Shown piece after piece: positions 41,617 through 51,600 of a stretch of DNA of 64,000 nucleotides. Position numbers and translations under genes: made by a program. Source of the stretch: Micrococcaceae bacterium Sec5.1 (GTDB lineage: Bacteria > Actinomycetota > Actinomycetes > Actinomycetales > Micrococcaceae). The notes beneath the pieces are model-generated. The model ran no database searches and had not been told where the DNA came from. It saw only the letters and a list, made by a program, of their open reading frames with translations. The stretch is taken from contig CP143430.1 of assembly GCA_039636795.1 (NCBI GenBank), positions 1,240,001 to 1,304,000 of the forward strand, given 5' to 3'. Each line of letters opens with the position of its first letter. The first letter of the stretch is position 1.

Positions 41617-42414
41617 ATGGCCATCAACGAAACCGGACATAGCATTCCCGAAATGCCTGCCGAACCTCCAAAACACGAGGAAGGGAAACTCACCCCCAAC
41701 CCTGAACCGAACGAGAGTGCTTCGGATGAATTGGACGCGGCCTCAGTGTCAGTCAAAAAGCTGGGCTGGCCCAGACGTCGGAATCGGACGACTGAGTCAA
41801 CGCCCTCATTGGAACAATCAAGAAATGTGAGGGAGCCCGATGAAGTGACTCCGTCGACACCGCGCAGCAATCGGCGATGGATCTGGGTGGCCGCTTTGTC
41901 AGCCGTTCTTCTAGGCGCGGCAGTGTTCTTGGGGTCGATTCTGACGGACCCCAAAAGCAGTGGGGAATACAAGAGTTTGCAAGCCGACAATGTTCGCCTG
42001 ACCACTGAGCTTAACAAATCCAAGACAGAGTACAAGACCCTTGAAGACGGCATGAAAGCACGCGAGGTCCGAGTGACAGCCGCCGGTCAGGAGCTCACAA
42101 AGCGTGAGGAGGCGGTCAAAGTCGCTGAGGCCGCAGTGAAAAAGCGGGAAGACGCGGTGACAGTGGCTGAGAAACAAAAAGCCGCGAACACTGTTCGGGA
42201 GGGGACTTGGACGGTGGGTGTGGATATTGAGCCCGGTACATACCGAACGGACACCGAGGTCTCGTCCAGCTGCTATTGGGGTATTTATCGCACGGGGTCG
42301 AACGGATCGGACATCATCGACAACGACATCGTGAGCGGTGGGCGCCCTACTGTTACGCTCGTCGCCGGGCAGGACTTCAAGACGACGCGATGCGGTGCAT
42401 GGACGAAGCAATAG
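41617..42414 (+). CDS. Membrane-anchored coiled-coil protein with a C-terminal beta domain
   Basis: 265 aa. A charged cytoplasmic part of ~85 residues precedes a transmembrane helix (WIWVAALSAVLLGAAVFLG). Then comes a coiled coil of ~75 residues with repeated KREEAVKVAEAAVKKREDAV-like heptads. The last ~70 residues (REGTWTVGVDIEPGTYRTD, SCYWGIYRTG) form a small beta domain common at the ends of secreted actinobacterial proteins, with a conserved Cys pair. Function unknown; probably an envelope protein paired with the gene before it. Confidence 0.75.
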   Translation: MAINETGHSIPEMPAEPPKHEEGKLTPNPEPNESASDELDAASVSVKKLGWPRRRNRTTESTPSLEQSRNVREPDEVTPSTPRSNRRWIWVAALSAVLLGAAVFLGSILTDPKSSGEYKSLQADNVRLTTELNKSKTEYKTLEDGMKAREVRVTAAGQELTKREEAVKVAEAAVKKREDAVTVAEKQKAANTVREGTWTVGVDIEPGTYRTDTEVSSSCYWGIYRTGSNGSDIIDNDIVSGGRPTVTLVAGQDFKTTRCGAWTKQ

Positions 42415-42772
42415 AAGCAGGGCTCATGCCTAGTATCTCCCGACCGAATTAGAGCCCAGCGTTTTAGCGATAGGAAGCAGCCATTTTTCTCACAATCCCT
42501 AGAACAATCGGACACCATTCTATATTCGACTATCGGTAATTCATTACTAGCCAGTCAGGTGCGATCTGCTCATTGCCGTTTTGACTGCTTTGGCTCTGGT
42601 TTCGTCGTTGACGCCAAGAAGGGTTAGCGGCATTCGCCCGACATAACAGCACTGTGTTTCTGAAATATCGCATGTCTTAGTCAACAAACATGGCAGTCTG
42701 TATATATGCTTCCCCTATTGGGGACTCTTTTGATGATCTCAATACCATTCGCATAGCTAAAGGAAGGTTTCA
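42415..42772. other. 360-bp gap upstream of the DUF4352-like lipoprotein gene
   Basis: AT-richer than its surroundings and without a supported reading frame. It should hold the promoter of the lipoprotein gene; TATATATG and a TATTGGGGA stretch near 42700 are AT-rich, but no convincing -35/-10 pair or terminator was resolved. Confidence 0.4.
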
Positions 42773-43297
42773 ATGAAGAAATTATTCGCACTTATGGCGC
42801 TCATAGCTATCCCGGTGCTCGCAGGATGTGGTGCCAGCGGATCGACAACAGGAAACGCTGGAGGTGGTTCATCCGCTGCGTCACAGCCTGCGGAAAGCAA
42901 GGCCGCCGAGCCCAAGGTTGGTGAGCCTTTTACTGCTGACATGGGCGGCGGCAACGTCGCTAAGATCACCATTGTGACGGCTCAGTTTGTAGATTCGGTG
43001 AGCACTAATCAGTTTGCTCCGAAGCCGAAGGCCGGAAAGTTCCTCCAGATGGATGTTCTATGGGAGACCGAAAAGGGGACAACTAAGGCCAACTCCTTGT
43101 ACTTCACCGTGAAGGATGCCGATGGGCGCAAGGGTGACATGGAGCTTTTTGGTGACGGAACCCTCGGGTCTGGTGACGTCCCTGCTGGCGACAAGATGCG
43201 GGGCTTTGTGAATTTCGATGTGGCGCCGGGGCCCGTGACGGTGACAATAACGAACCCGATACTCCAGCCAGCGGCAACAATCAAGATCGCACCCTAA
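42773..43297 (+). CDS. DUF4352-like lipoprotein
   Basis: 174 aa. KKLFALMALIAIPVLAGC is a lipoprotein signal with Cys19, followed by a Gly/Ser/Ala linker. The folded part (KVGEPFTADMGGGNVAKITI, FLQMDVLWETEKGTTKANSL, then a closing immunoglobulin-like strand set) fits the DUF4352 (Telomeric_repeat-binding-factor-2-like in old annotation) fold found in many Gram-positive lipoproteins. Ribosome site AAGGAAGG precedes the ATG. Anchored outside the membrane; role unknown. A strong hairpin terminator separates it from the convergent monooxygenase. Confidence 0.82.
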   Translation: MKKLFALMALIAIPVLAGCGASGSTTGNAGGGSSAASQPAESKAAEPKVGEPFTADMGGGNVAKITIVTAQFVDSVSTNQFAPKPKAGKFLQMDVLWETEKGTTKANSLYFTVKDADGRKGDMELFGDGTLGSGDVPAGDKMRGFVNFDVAPGPVTVTITNPILQPAATIKIAP

Positions 43298-43305
43298 CTT
43301 GAATT

Positions 43306-43338
43306 GGTGGCCTCGGACGTTCGCCGTCCGAGGCCACC
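43306..43338. terminator. Bidirectional 14-bp hairpin between convergent genes
   Basis: GGTGGCCTCGGACG and CGTCCGAGGCCACC are exact reverse complements around a TTCGC loop. It lies 9 bp after the lipoprotein stop and 42 bp from the end of the convergent monooxygenase. There is no T-run, so termination may rely on the stem or on Rho. Confidence 0.75.
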
Positions 43339-43379
43339 GAGCCACAGCACTACGCCTGCAACGAGGGGGAGAGGCCTGC

Positions 43380-44624
43380 TCAGGCCCCCGCGATCCGGCC
43401 CGCCACATACTCCGCATCCAGGCCCACTCCGGCGACTATCGATGAGTAGTGCCGCGTGAGCCAGGGCAGGCCGACCGTGTACAGGCCAGCTTGTTCCATG
43501 ACGCCTCGCGAGTGTTTCGGGTACCCCCACTCATCCAGCACGGGCATGTCGATGAAGCTCAGGTCGAGCTTGTATCCGGTCGCCCACAGGATGGATGTGA
43601 TGTTCGCTTCGGCAAGGTTCAGCTTGGCTGGTTCTGTTGGCAGCCAATCATCCTCGGGCTCCTGTGGTTGCTCGGGTGCGTCGATGCCTGCGGCGGCGAT
43701 GTACGCCTCGATCGCGCGTCCCGAGCGCTGCGCGAAGGTTGACTCGACGGTTGCGAGGCGTTCGGGGAGGTCGTCGCTGAAGGTGATGACGCCGTCGTCG
43801 ATGTTTTCCAGATGCCCGTGCAGGTGCATGCCGCGGCGGCCGAGCTCGCGGAGGTGGATGTTGTGACCGCCGTCCGTGCCGGAGAGCAGCGGGTTGCAGG
43901 CGAAACGGGCCGCGGGAGATGGGAGTCCCTCGCGGGTGAGGGCGTTGATGCCGTAGTCCGGCCCGTGTTTGCCGACTTCCAGCAGCCAGTAGATGAGGTC
44001 GTGGCCGCGGTAGCGGCGCGGCGCTTCAGGACACGTGGAGACGGCCAGGTGTACTTCGCGACCGGCCGCGTGCAGCTCCTCGGCGATCTGCCCACCCGAC
44101 TGCCCGGTCCCGACAATCAGCACAGCGCCATCGGGCAGCTGCTGGGGGTTGCGGTACTCGTGCGTGTGGAGCTGGAAGACGTTCTGCGGGAGGTTGCCCG
44201 CAACGGCGGGAAGCTTGGGTACCTGATAGGCGCCCGTCGCCAGGACGACGTTACGTGCCTGCATGTGCCCGAGAGACGTCTCGATGGTGAACCCATCCGC
44301 CGCGCCTGCCAGCCGCGTCACCTCGACGCCGGTGCGAACCGGAGCATCAATCACTTCCGCGTACTTTCTGAAGAGATTCACAGCAGCGATCCGCGGTATG
44401 AACGCGTCCGGTTCTTCACCGGAATACGGCATCCCCGGCAGGCTCAGCGCGAGGTTCGGCGTGTTCATGTAGAACCCGTCCCACCGGTCCTGGAACGCAC
44501 CTCCCAGAGAGTCTCGCCGTTCCAGGATTTGATGCTCGACGCCGGCCTGGGTCAACCAGTAGCTAGTCGCGAGTCCTGCTTGGCCTGCGCCGATGATGAC
44601 CGTGTTTATCGGTTCAGTTCTCAT
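43380..44624 (-). CDS. Flavin-containing monooxygenase-like FAD/NAD(P) oxidoreductase
   Basis: 414 aa. The FAD motif IGAGQAGLATSYWL is at the N-terminus, and a second nucleotide motif LIVGTGQSGGQIAEEL is at about 170-185, with an ATG-type motif (SILWATGYKLDL) near the C-terminus. This is the CzcO/Trk-type flavoprotein group; such enzymes hydroxylate or oxidise small molecules with NADPH and oxygen. Cytoplasmic, no signal. The TetR gene lies 184 bp upstream on the same strand and could affect it, though the operators point to the other side. Substrate unknown. Confidence 0.9.
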   Translation of the reverse strand: MRTEPINTVIIGAGQAGLATSYWLTQAGVEHQILERRDSLGGAFQDRWDGFYMNTPNLALSLPGMPYSGEEPDAFIPRIAAVNLFRKYAEVIDAPVRTGVEVTRLAGAADGFTIETSLGHMQARNVVLATGAYQVPKLPAVAGNLPQNVFQLHTHEYRNPQQLPDGAVLIVGTGQSGGQIAEELHAAGREVHLAVSTCPEAPRRYRGHDLIYWLLEVGKHGPDYGINALTREGLPSPAARFACNPLLSGTDGGHNIHLRELGRRGMHLHGHLENIDDGVITFSDDLPERLATVESTFAQRSGRAIEAYIAAAGIDAPEQPQEPEDDWLPTEPAKLNLAEANITSILWATGYKLDLSFIDMPVLDEWGYPKHSRGVMEQAGLYTVGLPWLTRHYSSIVAGVGLDAEYVAGRIAGA

Positions 44625-44808
44625 CTCCAGCGCCCTCTGCTTTGACTCCAGTGATTGCGCACTGGGGCGGCTTGCTTGCGCAGGTTCAACCGTGTTCGGG
44701 ATGGACGGATAGCTCCCATGGCTGAACTGTACGCCTCTGGGCTCTACCCAGGGAGACCCACCCTTGGCTACACCTGATTGAAGTCGGTGCTGGTTCTGGT
44801 ATGGATTC

Positions 44809-45414
44809 TCATCGATTATGCGATGGCGTCACGGCCTGCAGGGCAAGCTCGACCAGGCGTGGCATCTTTGTTGCTCCATCCACAGTTCTCGGCTCGCGGA
44901 GATGCCCAGCAAGGGTCAGATCAACTAAGCCATGTACCGTCGCCCACACGAGGGCTGTGATCTCTCGGACATCGCCCGAAACTATATAACCGTCCAGCTG
45001 TCCCTTCGAGACCAGCGTGTACAAGTAGTCCGTACAGGCGGTCGCGGCGTTTTCAAGATCACGACTCGGATTACCGATTTGGAAGTCGCCGAACACTAGG
45101 CGGTAATGGGCAGGGCGCGCCATTGCGCCTTCTGTATAACCGAGCAGGGCGCCCCCAAGCGGGGTGCGATCGCCCACACCAGACGCAGCTCCTAAACGCA
45201 TCTGCTCGCCCAGATAATCAAGATTCTCTGCTGCAACAGCGCTTAGGAGATCGTCTTTGTCTTTGAAATGTCGATATGCGGCCGTGCGGGACAAGCCCGC
45301 TTGGGAGCCGACGGCCCGCAAAGTCACTGCGTCGGGGCCACCCTTGGTCAGCAGATCGCTCGCGGCCGCCAATAGTTTCGATCGAGTCTCGCTGGGCAAA
45401 GAGTCCATGGTCAA
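44809..45414 (-). CDS. TetR family transcriptional regulator
   Basis: 201 aa (an ATG two codons later is an alternative). The helix-turn-helix is VTLRAVGSQAGLSRTAAYRHFKDKDDLL, and the C-terminal domain fits TetR_C-type ligand pockets (ALLGYTEGAMARPAHYRLVFGD). It is divergent from a SnoaL-like gene, with two GTTGACA/TGTCAAC operators between them, so it almost certainly represses that gene and itself. The ligand is unknown. Confidence 0.9.
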   Translation of the reverse strand: MTMDSLPSETRSKLLAAASDLLTKGGPDAVTLRAVGSQAGLSRTAAYRHFKDKDDLLSAVAAENLDYLGEQMRLGAASGVGDRTPLGGALLGYTEGAMARPAHYRLVFGDFQIGNPSRDLENAATACTDYLYTLVSKGQLDGYIVSGDVREITALVWATVHGLVDLTLAGHLREPRTVDGATKMPRLVELALQAVTPSHNR

Positions 45415-45452
45415 CCATCCTACCTACGGCAATGCGGCTTGATTGTTGACGA

Positions 45453-45499
45453 GTTGACACTGTCAACAGCAATTGTTACTCTGTTGACATTGTCAACAG
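45453..45499. promoter_or_regulatory. Two TetR operators between tetR and the SnoaL-like gene
   Basis: GTTGACACTGTCAAC (45453-45467) and CTGTTGACATTGTCAACAG (45481-45499) are perfect palindromes around a single central base. Their centres are 30 bp apart, about three helical turns, so two dimers would bind the same face. Each includes a TTGACA that could be a -35 box for one of the divergent genes. Confidence 0.8.
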
Positions 45500-45581
45500 A
45501 TAGTTGGCTCTCGTGGCTGATTCGCACTCAAGGACACATGTCCGTCCGCAAACGAGCCCGGGGAAGAAAGAAGGAACAAAC

Positions 45582-45944
45582 ATGAAATCCGAAGATCTAG
45601 CCGCAGCGTACTTCGAAGTCTGGATGACGACCGATGATGATCGTCGCCACGAGTTGGCCAGCCAGGTCTTTACGGAGAGTGCCGTTCACTATGCGGTCCC
45701 CGCGAGCGTGGAATTCCGCGGAATCGAAGCGATCGAGAGCAACATCAAGCGAGTAAATACGGAGAACATCCAAGGGAACGGACTCTCTTTCACGTCCGGT
45801 GACGTGACCCCTAACCACAACACATTGCAACTCGAATGGTCAGTCGAGACCCCCTCGGGGCAGACGGTCGCCACTGGTCGTGACTTTCTTCTTATTAACG
45901 ACGACGGGCGCGTGCAGGCTCTCTACATGTTCAACGGCGTCTGA
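45582..45944 (+). CDS. SnoaL-like/NTF2-fold protein
   Basis: 120 aa from the ATG at 45582, preceded by GAAGGAAC; the 26 earlier in-frame residues cover the operator side and are excluded. LAAAYFEVWMTTDDDRRHEL, AVHYAVPASVEFRGIEAIES and GRDFLLINDDGRVQALYMFN outline the NTF2-like cone fold. These proteins are small isomerases, hydrolases or ligand carriers. Expression is likely induced when the divergent TetR protein binds its ligand. Reaction unknown. Confidence 0.82.
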   Translation: MKSEDLAAAYFEVWMTTDDDRRHELASQVFTESAVHYAVPASVEFRGIEAIESNIKRVNTENIQGNGLSFTSGDVTPNHNTLQLEWSVETPSGQTVATGRDFLLINDDGRVQALYMFNGV

Positions 45945-46062
45945 GTCGGCCGGACCAAGGAGCGATCTAATCCAGGCCTCCCGAAGCGGGCCAGACCGTT
46001 TCGGGAGGTGTGGATCAGATGGGGGTGCGGGAGGTCAGTCGGCCTGGGTTTTGGCCGTCAGG

Positions 46063-46935
46063 TCAAAGTATTTTGGACAGTCGCTCGCACTCTTCCCACA
46101 GCCGCTTCCGGGCGTCGGGATCAGAGCCCATGCCCGGCGTCGGGAGTTCCTTGCGTTTGGCCCAGAGCTTGCCGGACACCGCCGCAGCCTCTGGCGAGGT
46201 GGCCAGCCAGACGGCCGTATCAGCTGCCTTCTCCGCGGGCTTGCCGAAGGTGTTTGTCATCCAGCGGAACGGTCCGCCAACATCCTGCAGAAGAGCGGTG
46301 TGCTTGACGAGGCCCGGGTGCACTGCGTTGACGACGATGTTGGATCCGCGAAGGCGCTCCGCGAACTCCTGCATCAACAGAACACGACCGAGCATTGTTG
46401 GTGGGGTAGAGCGGAGGTAGCTGTAGTTGCCTTTCTGAGTTTGAAGGTCGTCGAAATCGATCTTGGTCACCGAGGGGCCGCCCGAATACTTGGAAGCTAT
46501 GTTGACGATCCGCGACGGCTGCCCCTCATCTCTGCTCGCGCCGCGCTTGAGCGCATCCAGGAGCAGATTCGTGAGAAGGAAGTAGCCCATCACGTTGGTG
46601 GCGAACGTGAGCTCGAGGCCATCCGCGGTCACGTGGCGTTCTTTGCGGAAAACGCCGGCCGCATTGACGAGCACGTGAAGCTCGTCGTGGCGGGAAAGGA
46701 ATTCCTCAACGGCCGAGCGAATTGACTCTTGGTTTGAGAGATCGCAGGCAAGAGGCTCCAAGGTTGCGCCCGGGACCGCCGCCTGGATCTCGCGCAAAGC
46801 CTCTTCGGCCCGAGCTTCTGTCCGTCCAACCACGACGACGGTCGCACCTTCGCGTGCCAGTGCAGTGGCGATGGCCTTGGCAAGACCACCCGTAGCGCCG
46901 GTTACCAGCGCTGTTCGTCCATTCATCGAGGGCAT
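46063..46935 (-). CDS. Short-chain dehydrogenase/reductase (retinol dehydrogenase-like), unusual active site
   Basis: 290 aa. The cofactor motif ALVTGATGGLAKAIATAL and VLVNAAGV are intact, and the Ser-containing strand IVNIASKYSGG is recognisable. The expected YxxxK active-site pair is not: the region reads NYSYLRSTPPTMLGRVLLMQ, where relatives have AYxxSKLANxLLxQ. Either catalysis uses other residues, the alignment by eye is off, or the enzyme is inactive. The ATG at 46935 lacks a strong ribosome site. It stands alone between the SnoaL-like gene and the TfoX-like gene. Confidence 0.85.
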   Translation of the reverse strand: MPSMNGRTALVTGATGGLAKAIATALAREGATVVVVGRTEARAEEALREIQAAVPGATLEPLACDLSNQESIRSAVEEFLSRHDELHVLVNAAGVFRKERHVTADGLELTFATNVMGYFLLTNLLLDALKRGASRDEGQPSRIVNIASKYSGGPSVTKIDFDDLQTQKGNYSYLRSTPPTMLGRVLLMQEFAERLRGSNIVVNAVHPGLVKHTALLQDVGGPFRWMTNTFGKPAEKAADTAVWLATSPEAAAVSGKLWAKRKELPTPGMGSDPDARKRLWEECERLSKIL

Positions 46936-46976
46936 GGCTTGATCTCAGCACGAAACGGCGTGTTTGGCGAGGGTAT

Positions 46977-47342
46977 TTAGTTCTTGGAAGGCCGTGCTTT
47001 GGGTTTCTTAGCTGGGAGCCCGGCCACGTAGTCGAACGCTTTGGCCACCCATGGTTCGGCCTTCTCGGCGTCATCGTTCCAAGCTTCCGGAAGGCCGGTG
47101 TATGCGCCCATGGGACGTTCTTCAGGACCAAAGGGCTGAGTTTCATGATCAGCCTCGAGCTCGGCCTTATCAGTCTCAGAAAGGCGGATGCCGATGGTAG
47201 GGCCGAACAGTCCCGCAAACATGTTGCCGTTCACGAAAGCGCCAAGATTGCCGAACATTGGCTTGACGACGACATCGGGATGATCGGGCAGCACAGAACG
47301 AAAGCGTTCCTTATCGGCGTCCGAGGGCTTGGGCATCTGCAT
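46977..47342 (-). CDS. TfoX/Sxy N-terminal-like domain protein
   Basis: 121 aa; ATG at 47342, with another ATG two codons on. KERFRSVLPDHPDVVVKPMFGNLGAFVNGNMFAGLFG (residues ~10-46) is the TfoX_N pattern, with the conserved KPMFG. The C-terminus is Lys/Pro-rich (AKKPKARPSKN). In proteobacteria TfoX regulates competence; in actinobacteria single-domain versions like this are common and of unknown role. It sits 55 bp downstream of jetD on the same strand and may be read through from the Wadjet operon, but is not part of that system. Confidence 0.85.
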   Translation of the reverse strand: MQMPKPSDADKERFRSVLPDHPDVVVKPMFGNLGAFVNGNMFAGLFGPTIGIRLSETDKAELEADHETQPFGPEERPMGAYTGLPEAWNDDAEKAEPWVAKAFDYVAGLPAKKPKARPSKN

Positions 47343-47397
47343 TTGCTTGTCCTCCTAGGTTGTACGTCCATGCCCAACTGTACGCAGAGCATGACGA

Positions 47398-48672
47398 TCA
47401 GGCCGCAAGCCGCCGTAGTGCCCATTCCCAGCCAATCAGCTCCTGCTCCAGCCGAACTCTGTCCCCATAGCTGCCTGCCCGCAATCCCTCGTAGACGCGA
47501 GCTTCCTCAGGTGTCAGCCGACTCAACACAGCACGAGAAGGAGTTGCCTCCACGCTCCACGCATCCCGGTGTGCCAGGAGGGTTTCCTCGTCCATCAGCA
47601 CGCTCGACACGTGCGGATGGACTGAACGCAACTGATCCAGAATGCGGAAGCCGTGGGTATCCAGATCCCCCCAGTACAGGACCTCACAGTCGTGCAACCA
47701 TGCCGCATCCCGGACGGACGAGAAGCCGTAACCGGCGCCGAAGATTGCCAGAGTGTCCGGCCGTTCCGGGAGGGCTAGGAAGTTCACGAGGTTCTCGGTG
47801 ATGATCACTCTGCTCACCGGAAGCCTGAAGGACTCAAACGCGGAAGCAGTCACCGTGATGTCCCGGGCATCACCCAGCAAGGGGATTGCCGAATCCAAGA
47901 CACGGAAGCGGACCTGCTCCGGCTGGTGGAGGAAGCCGTGACGCTCCGCGAAGCGTGCAGCCGGGGTTCGGGCGGCCGATCGTCCCAGCAGGGAATCGTC
48001 GGCAGCCGAAGACTCAGCCACCTCAAGCAGTTCGTCGTCAAGCGCCTCGACGGTGGGTGTATCCCAAACCTCCGCATGCACCAGCGCCCCCACTATCTCG
48101 TCAATTGTTCGGCGGTGCGTCTCGATGAACTTCGTGTGAACCCCAGGCAGGCTCAACTGCCGCACATAAACACCAGGGGAGGGGTGGTCGCCGAGCCACA
48201 GCGCCACTCGGGCAGCAGTCAATGCCGCGTCGCCCAGCTCCAACAGAGCAAGTGGTCGCTTCAAAGCCCACGCCTTAAGAGCGGGATCAAGAGCTACAAG
48301 CGAAGAAGCAAGAGAACGGAAGCGCCCCAACTCCCGCGACTTACCTACAAAGGCAACCTCGTCCTCTACCGAATCAAACACGGCCACGGCGGGAAGTTGG
48401 TTTGACCCGATAGTGGTACGGCCGACGTCGACGGTTTCCAGACTGTACGGCCCTGCGGCGGCGAACAGCTCGGCAGCCCATTCGCGGGCGGCAGCGTAAT
48501 CGTCCCGCAATTCCGTGGCGGATGGTCGCTTCAACGCGCGACGCCGTGGGTACAGGTCAGTCGGTTCAAGAGCCTCGCGCAGGAGCTGGCCGCGGTCCCA
48601 TGCGGTTGCAGACAGCGATCGCAGCCCCGCCAGCGTCGTCCAACGACGAGCAAGAGCAGACTTAGCCGGCAC
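47398..48672 (-). CDS. jetD: Wadjet type I JetD, TOPRIM nuclease subunit
   Basis: 424 aa from a GTG that lies inside the end of jetC (11-bp overlap). The N-terminal ~190 residues are the DUF3322 arm, and the C-terminal ~200 are DUF2220 with a TOPRIM site: ITEN (Glu293) and YWGDLDTHGF (Asp336, Asp338). JetD cuts circular plasmid DNA after the JetABC motor has extruded it into a loop. Last gene of jetABCD. All catalytic residues appear to be present. Confidence 0.95.
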   Translation of the reverse strand: MPAKSALARRWTTLAGLRSLSATAWDRGQLLREALEPTDLYPRRRALKRPSATELRDDYAAAREWAAELFAAAGPYSLETVDVGRTTIGSNQLPAVAVFDSVEDEVAFVGKSRELGRFRSLASSLVALDPALKAWALKRPLALLELGDAALTAARVALWLGDHPSPGVYVRQLSLPGVHTKFIETHRRTIDEIVGALVHAEVWDTPTVEALDDELLEVAESSAADDSLLGRSAARTPAARFAERHGFLHQPEQVRFRVLDSAIPLLGDARDITVTASAFESFRLPVSRVIITENLVNFLALPERPDTLAIFGAGYGFSSVRDAAWLHDCEVLYWGDLDTHGFRILDQLRSVHPHVSSVLMDEETLLAHRDAWSVEATPSRAVLSRLTPEEARVYEGLRAGSYGDRVRLEQELIGWEWALRRLAA

Positions 48673-51600
48673 GCTTCTCCCGTTCTTCGCGGTACTCGAT
48701 GATGGTCATGTTGCGTAGCTGGGAGTCGTTGCCGTTGGTATTTGCGACGAAGCCCACGTGTGCCACAAACGGCTCGATAACGTTGATCTTCTGAAGTGGA
48801 GTGACGATCAGCAGCTGCAGTTTCATCCGCTGGAACAACTCCATCCCGTACCGTGCGGACTCGTCAGAGCCACGACCAAACGCCTCGTCGATCACCACAA
48901 ACCGGAAGCTCCTCCCCTTGGCAGGGCCGCCTGCGCTGGAGCGTGAGGCGCCTTTGACAGAAGCCAAGCCGAATTGGAACGCCAGCGCCGCCGCAAGAAT
49001 GGTGTACGCAAGCTTCTCTTTCTGTCCGCCGGACTTGCCGCCAGAATCCGTGAAGTGCTCAAACTCCTCGCCGGTCTCGGTCCACTTTTCCGATGCCGAG
49101 AACGTAAACCAGTTCCGCACGTCCGTCACCTTGGCCGTCCAGCGCTCGTCCAAGGTGGTGAACCCTTCACGGCCACGGAAACGCTCGATCAGCCGTTCCA
49201 CCTGCAGATACTTCTGCTCAGAGTACTGATCATCATCACCAATCGTGCCCTCGGAGCAGGCCCTCAGGTCGATCCCGAACTGCCGCACATCCAGGTCCGT
49301 GGAGTTCTGATGCTCCAGTTGGATGTGCCTGCCCGGGTTGTACTCGATCTCCGCCAAGGACAGGTTGATCTCGCTGATCCGGTTCACGATGTCCTGCCGC
49401 CGGCTATCCAGGAACGCGTTGAACGCCACCACTTCGTGGATGGTGTTCTGCGTCAGGGAATCCTTGAAACGCGCCTCGAACCTGGGAAGGTCATCGCGCT
49501 CCAGCTGTTCGAGGAGCCGGTTGAACTCCTCCGCAGCCTCCAGCGTGGCGTCAATGTCCGTGGTCTCGTTCTTATACTTGTTGCGGAAGTCCGCCATGAG
49601 CCGCACTGTGGAAGCCGCAGCCGTCGCGATCTTTTTGGTCAACGCATCAATCGTTCCAGTCAGCCCGGACCGGACCGAACTTTCGGTAGAAACTGTATTC
49701 CGGTACGTGAGCGACTTTTCACCGAGTGTCTTGGCGGTGAGCCGCGCTACGGCAGCCAGTACGTCGCCGTCGTCCGTTAGCGGTTGTTCCTGCAAGGTCT
49801 GGCGACATTCCTCGATCACCGTTGCGATGTCCCTGGCATCCTTGTCGTTGGCCCCAATCCGCTCGCGAACCTTGTCGGAGCGCTCCTGAAGCTTCTCGAT
49901 CCTCGCAGCGACCTCGGCCTCCTTGACCGTCAGCTGCTGCAGCACACTGCTCGCCTGCTGGAGTTGCAGCTTCTCATCCCTAAGCTCCTGGACCCGGCGA
50001 GCGGTCACCTGCCAGCTGATCTCCGAAAACTCGGTCACAGACCCAACATTGCCCAGCAAGCGGTTCAGCCGGGCGGCGTCACCCAGCGACGCGTCCACCT
50101 TCGCCAGCTGGGTCCCGACACTGCGGTGCTTGCCGTCAACGTCGTCCCGCTCAGCCCGAATCCGCACGATCTTCTCGTGGTTGTCCCAGCCAAGGACAAA
50201 CGTCCGCCGGTCCGTCAGGCCCGTGCGGTCGTCCTTCTCATGCCTTCCCCGCGAGCCCTTCAACTGACCATTAACCGTCAGCGCCTTGGGATGCCTGCGG
50301 AAGTCCTCCACGCTGTCGCAGCAGACATAATCGAACCTGGTGCTGAGCTCATCCAGAAGGAAATCGCGGAACGGCGTGCCCTGTTTGATTGCAATCTTCG
50401 CGCCCAGCGTCCCGGGTGCGGGAGGCCGTTGCGGGTACGAGTCACCAATCCGCCGGTACACCAGCTTGCCCTTGAGATCATTCGCGTCCACCCATGAGCT
50501 CACCGCCGCATAGTGCTCAGCGGAAACCAGCAACTGGAGCGCAAAGCTCCTCAGTGTACGTTCAGCCGCGCCTTCCCACTCGGCCTCGCCGTCGCGGACG
50601 CGCAACAGTTCGGCAGCGTAGGGGAGCGCCGACTCGGCAATGCCGGTGCCCTCACAAATACGGCGCCGCAGTTCCAACTGCGGACGGGCCAGCAGGGTCT
50701 GCCGGGAGCCAAGGCTGGCCAGTTCGGCGTCGAGGTCCTCCCTGCGCGCGGCCAGCTCCCTGAGCTCCGAATGCAAAGCCGTTCGCCGGTCCTGCAACTC
50801 CGCTGCCTGGGCGGCAAGGTCCTGCTCAACCTGGCTCAAGCGTTGCCGGTTAGCATCGAACAGCACTCGGTCTTCGGGAGTGCTCAATCCAAGTTCGACG
50901 GCGGCACTGGTGTACTGCTCGAAGCGCTTGCGTTGCGATTGGAGCGCCTCTTCAAGCTGCGCCACTTCAGCGTCGATGGCAGCGAGCCGGCCACCACCAC
51001 TGGTCCGAATGTCCTCTTGCACGATCGCGAGTTCGTGCCGCAGCCGGGCAATGTCCGAGGTCAGCTGGGTGCTGTCTTCGCGGAGCTTCTGTCCCGTCCG
51101 CTCCAGCTCGTCCTGATGTTCCAGACTCAGAGTCAACTGCTGATCCGTGAACCAAGGATGCAGCTGATCCCTTTGCTTGCGTGCCTGGCTTTCCTCCGCG
51201 CTGAGCTTCTGGTGGGTGGCGGCGCCTTCCCGGATCGGCTTCAGCAGCTCGATCTGGTCCTTGGCCCGGACTACGGCTTCGTGTGCTTTCTTGAGATCGT
51301 CGAAGTGCCCGATCAGCTTGCTGATCCTCGCATCGACGTCATCGTCTTCCAGCATGTTGGTCCGGACGAAGTGGGTGATGTTCTCCACTTGCTTCATGGA
51401 AACCGTGCGGTGGAACAGCTCCATGGCCTGATTGCCGCTGATGCCAAAGTGGCGCTTGAATGCGGCCGCATACGGATCGAAGGTGTCGTGAACGGTGACG
51501 CCTTCAGCGCGCAGCTTCTTCTTCAGCTTCGCCGGATCCTGGCCGAAGTTGGAGAAGTCCTCAGCGATGGACTGCTCCTTCTCAGCCAAGGAGTAGAACC

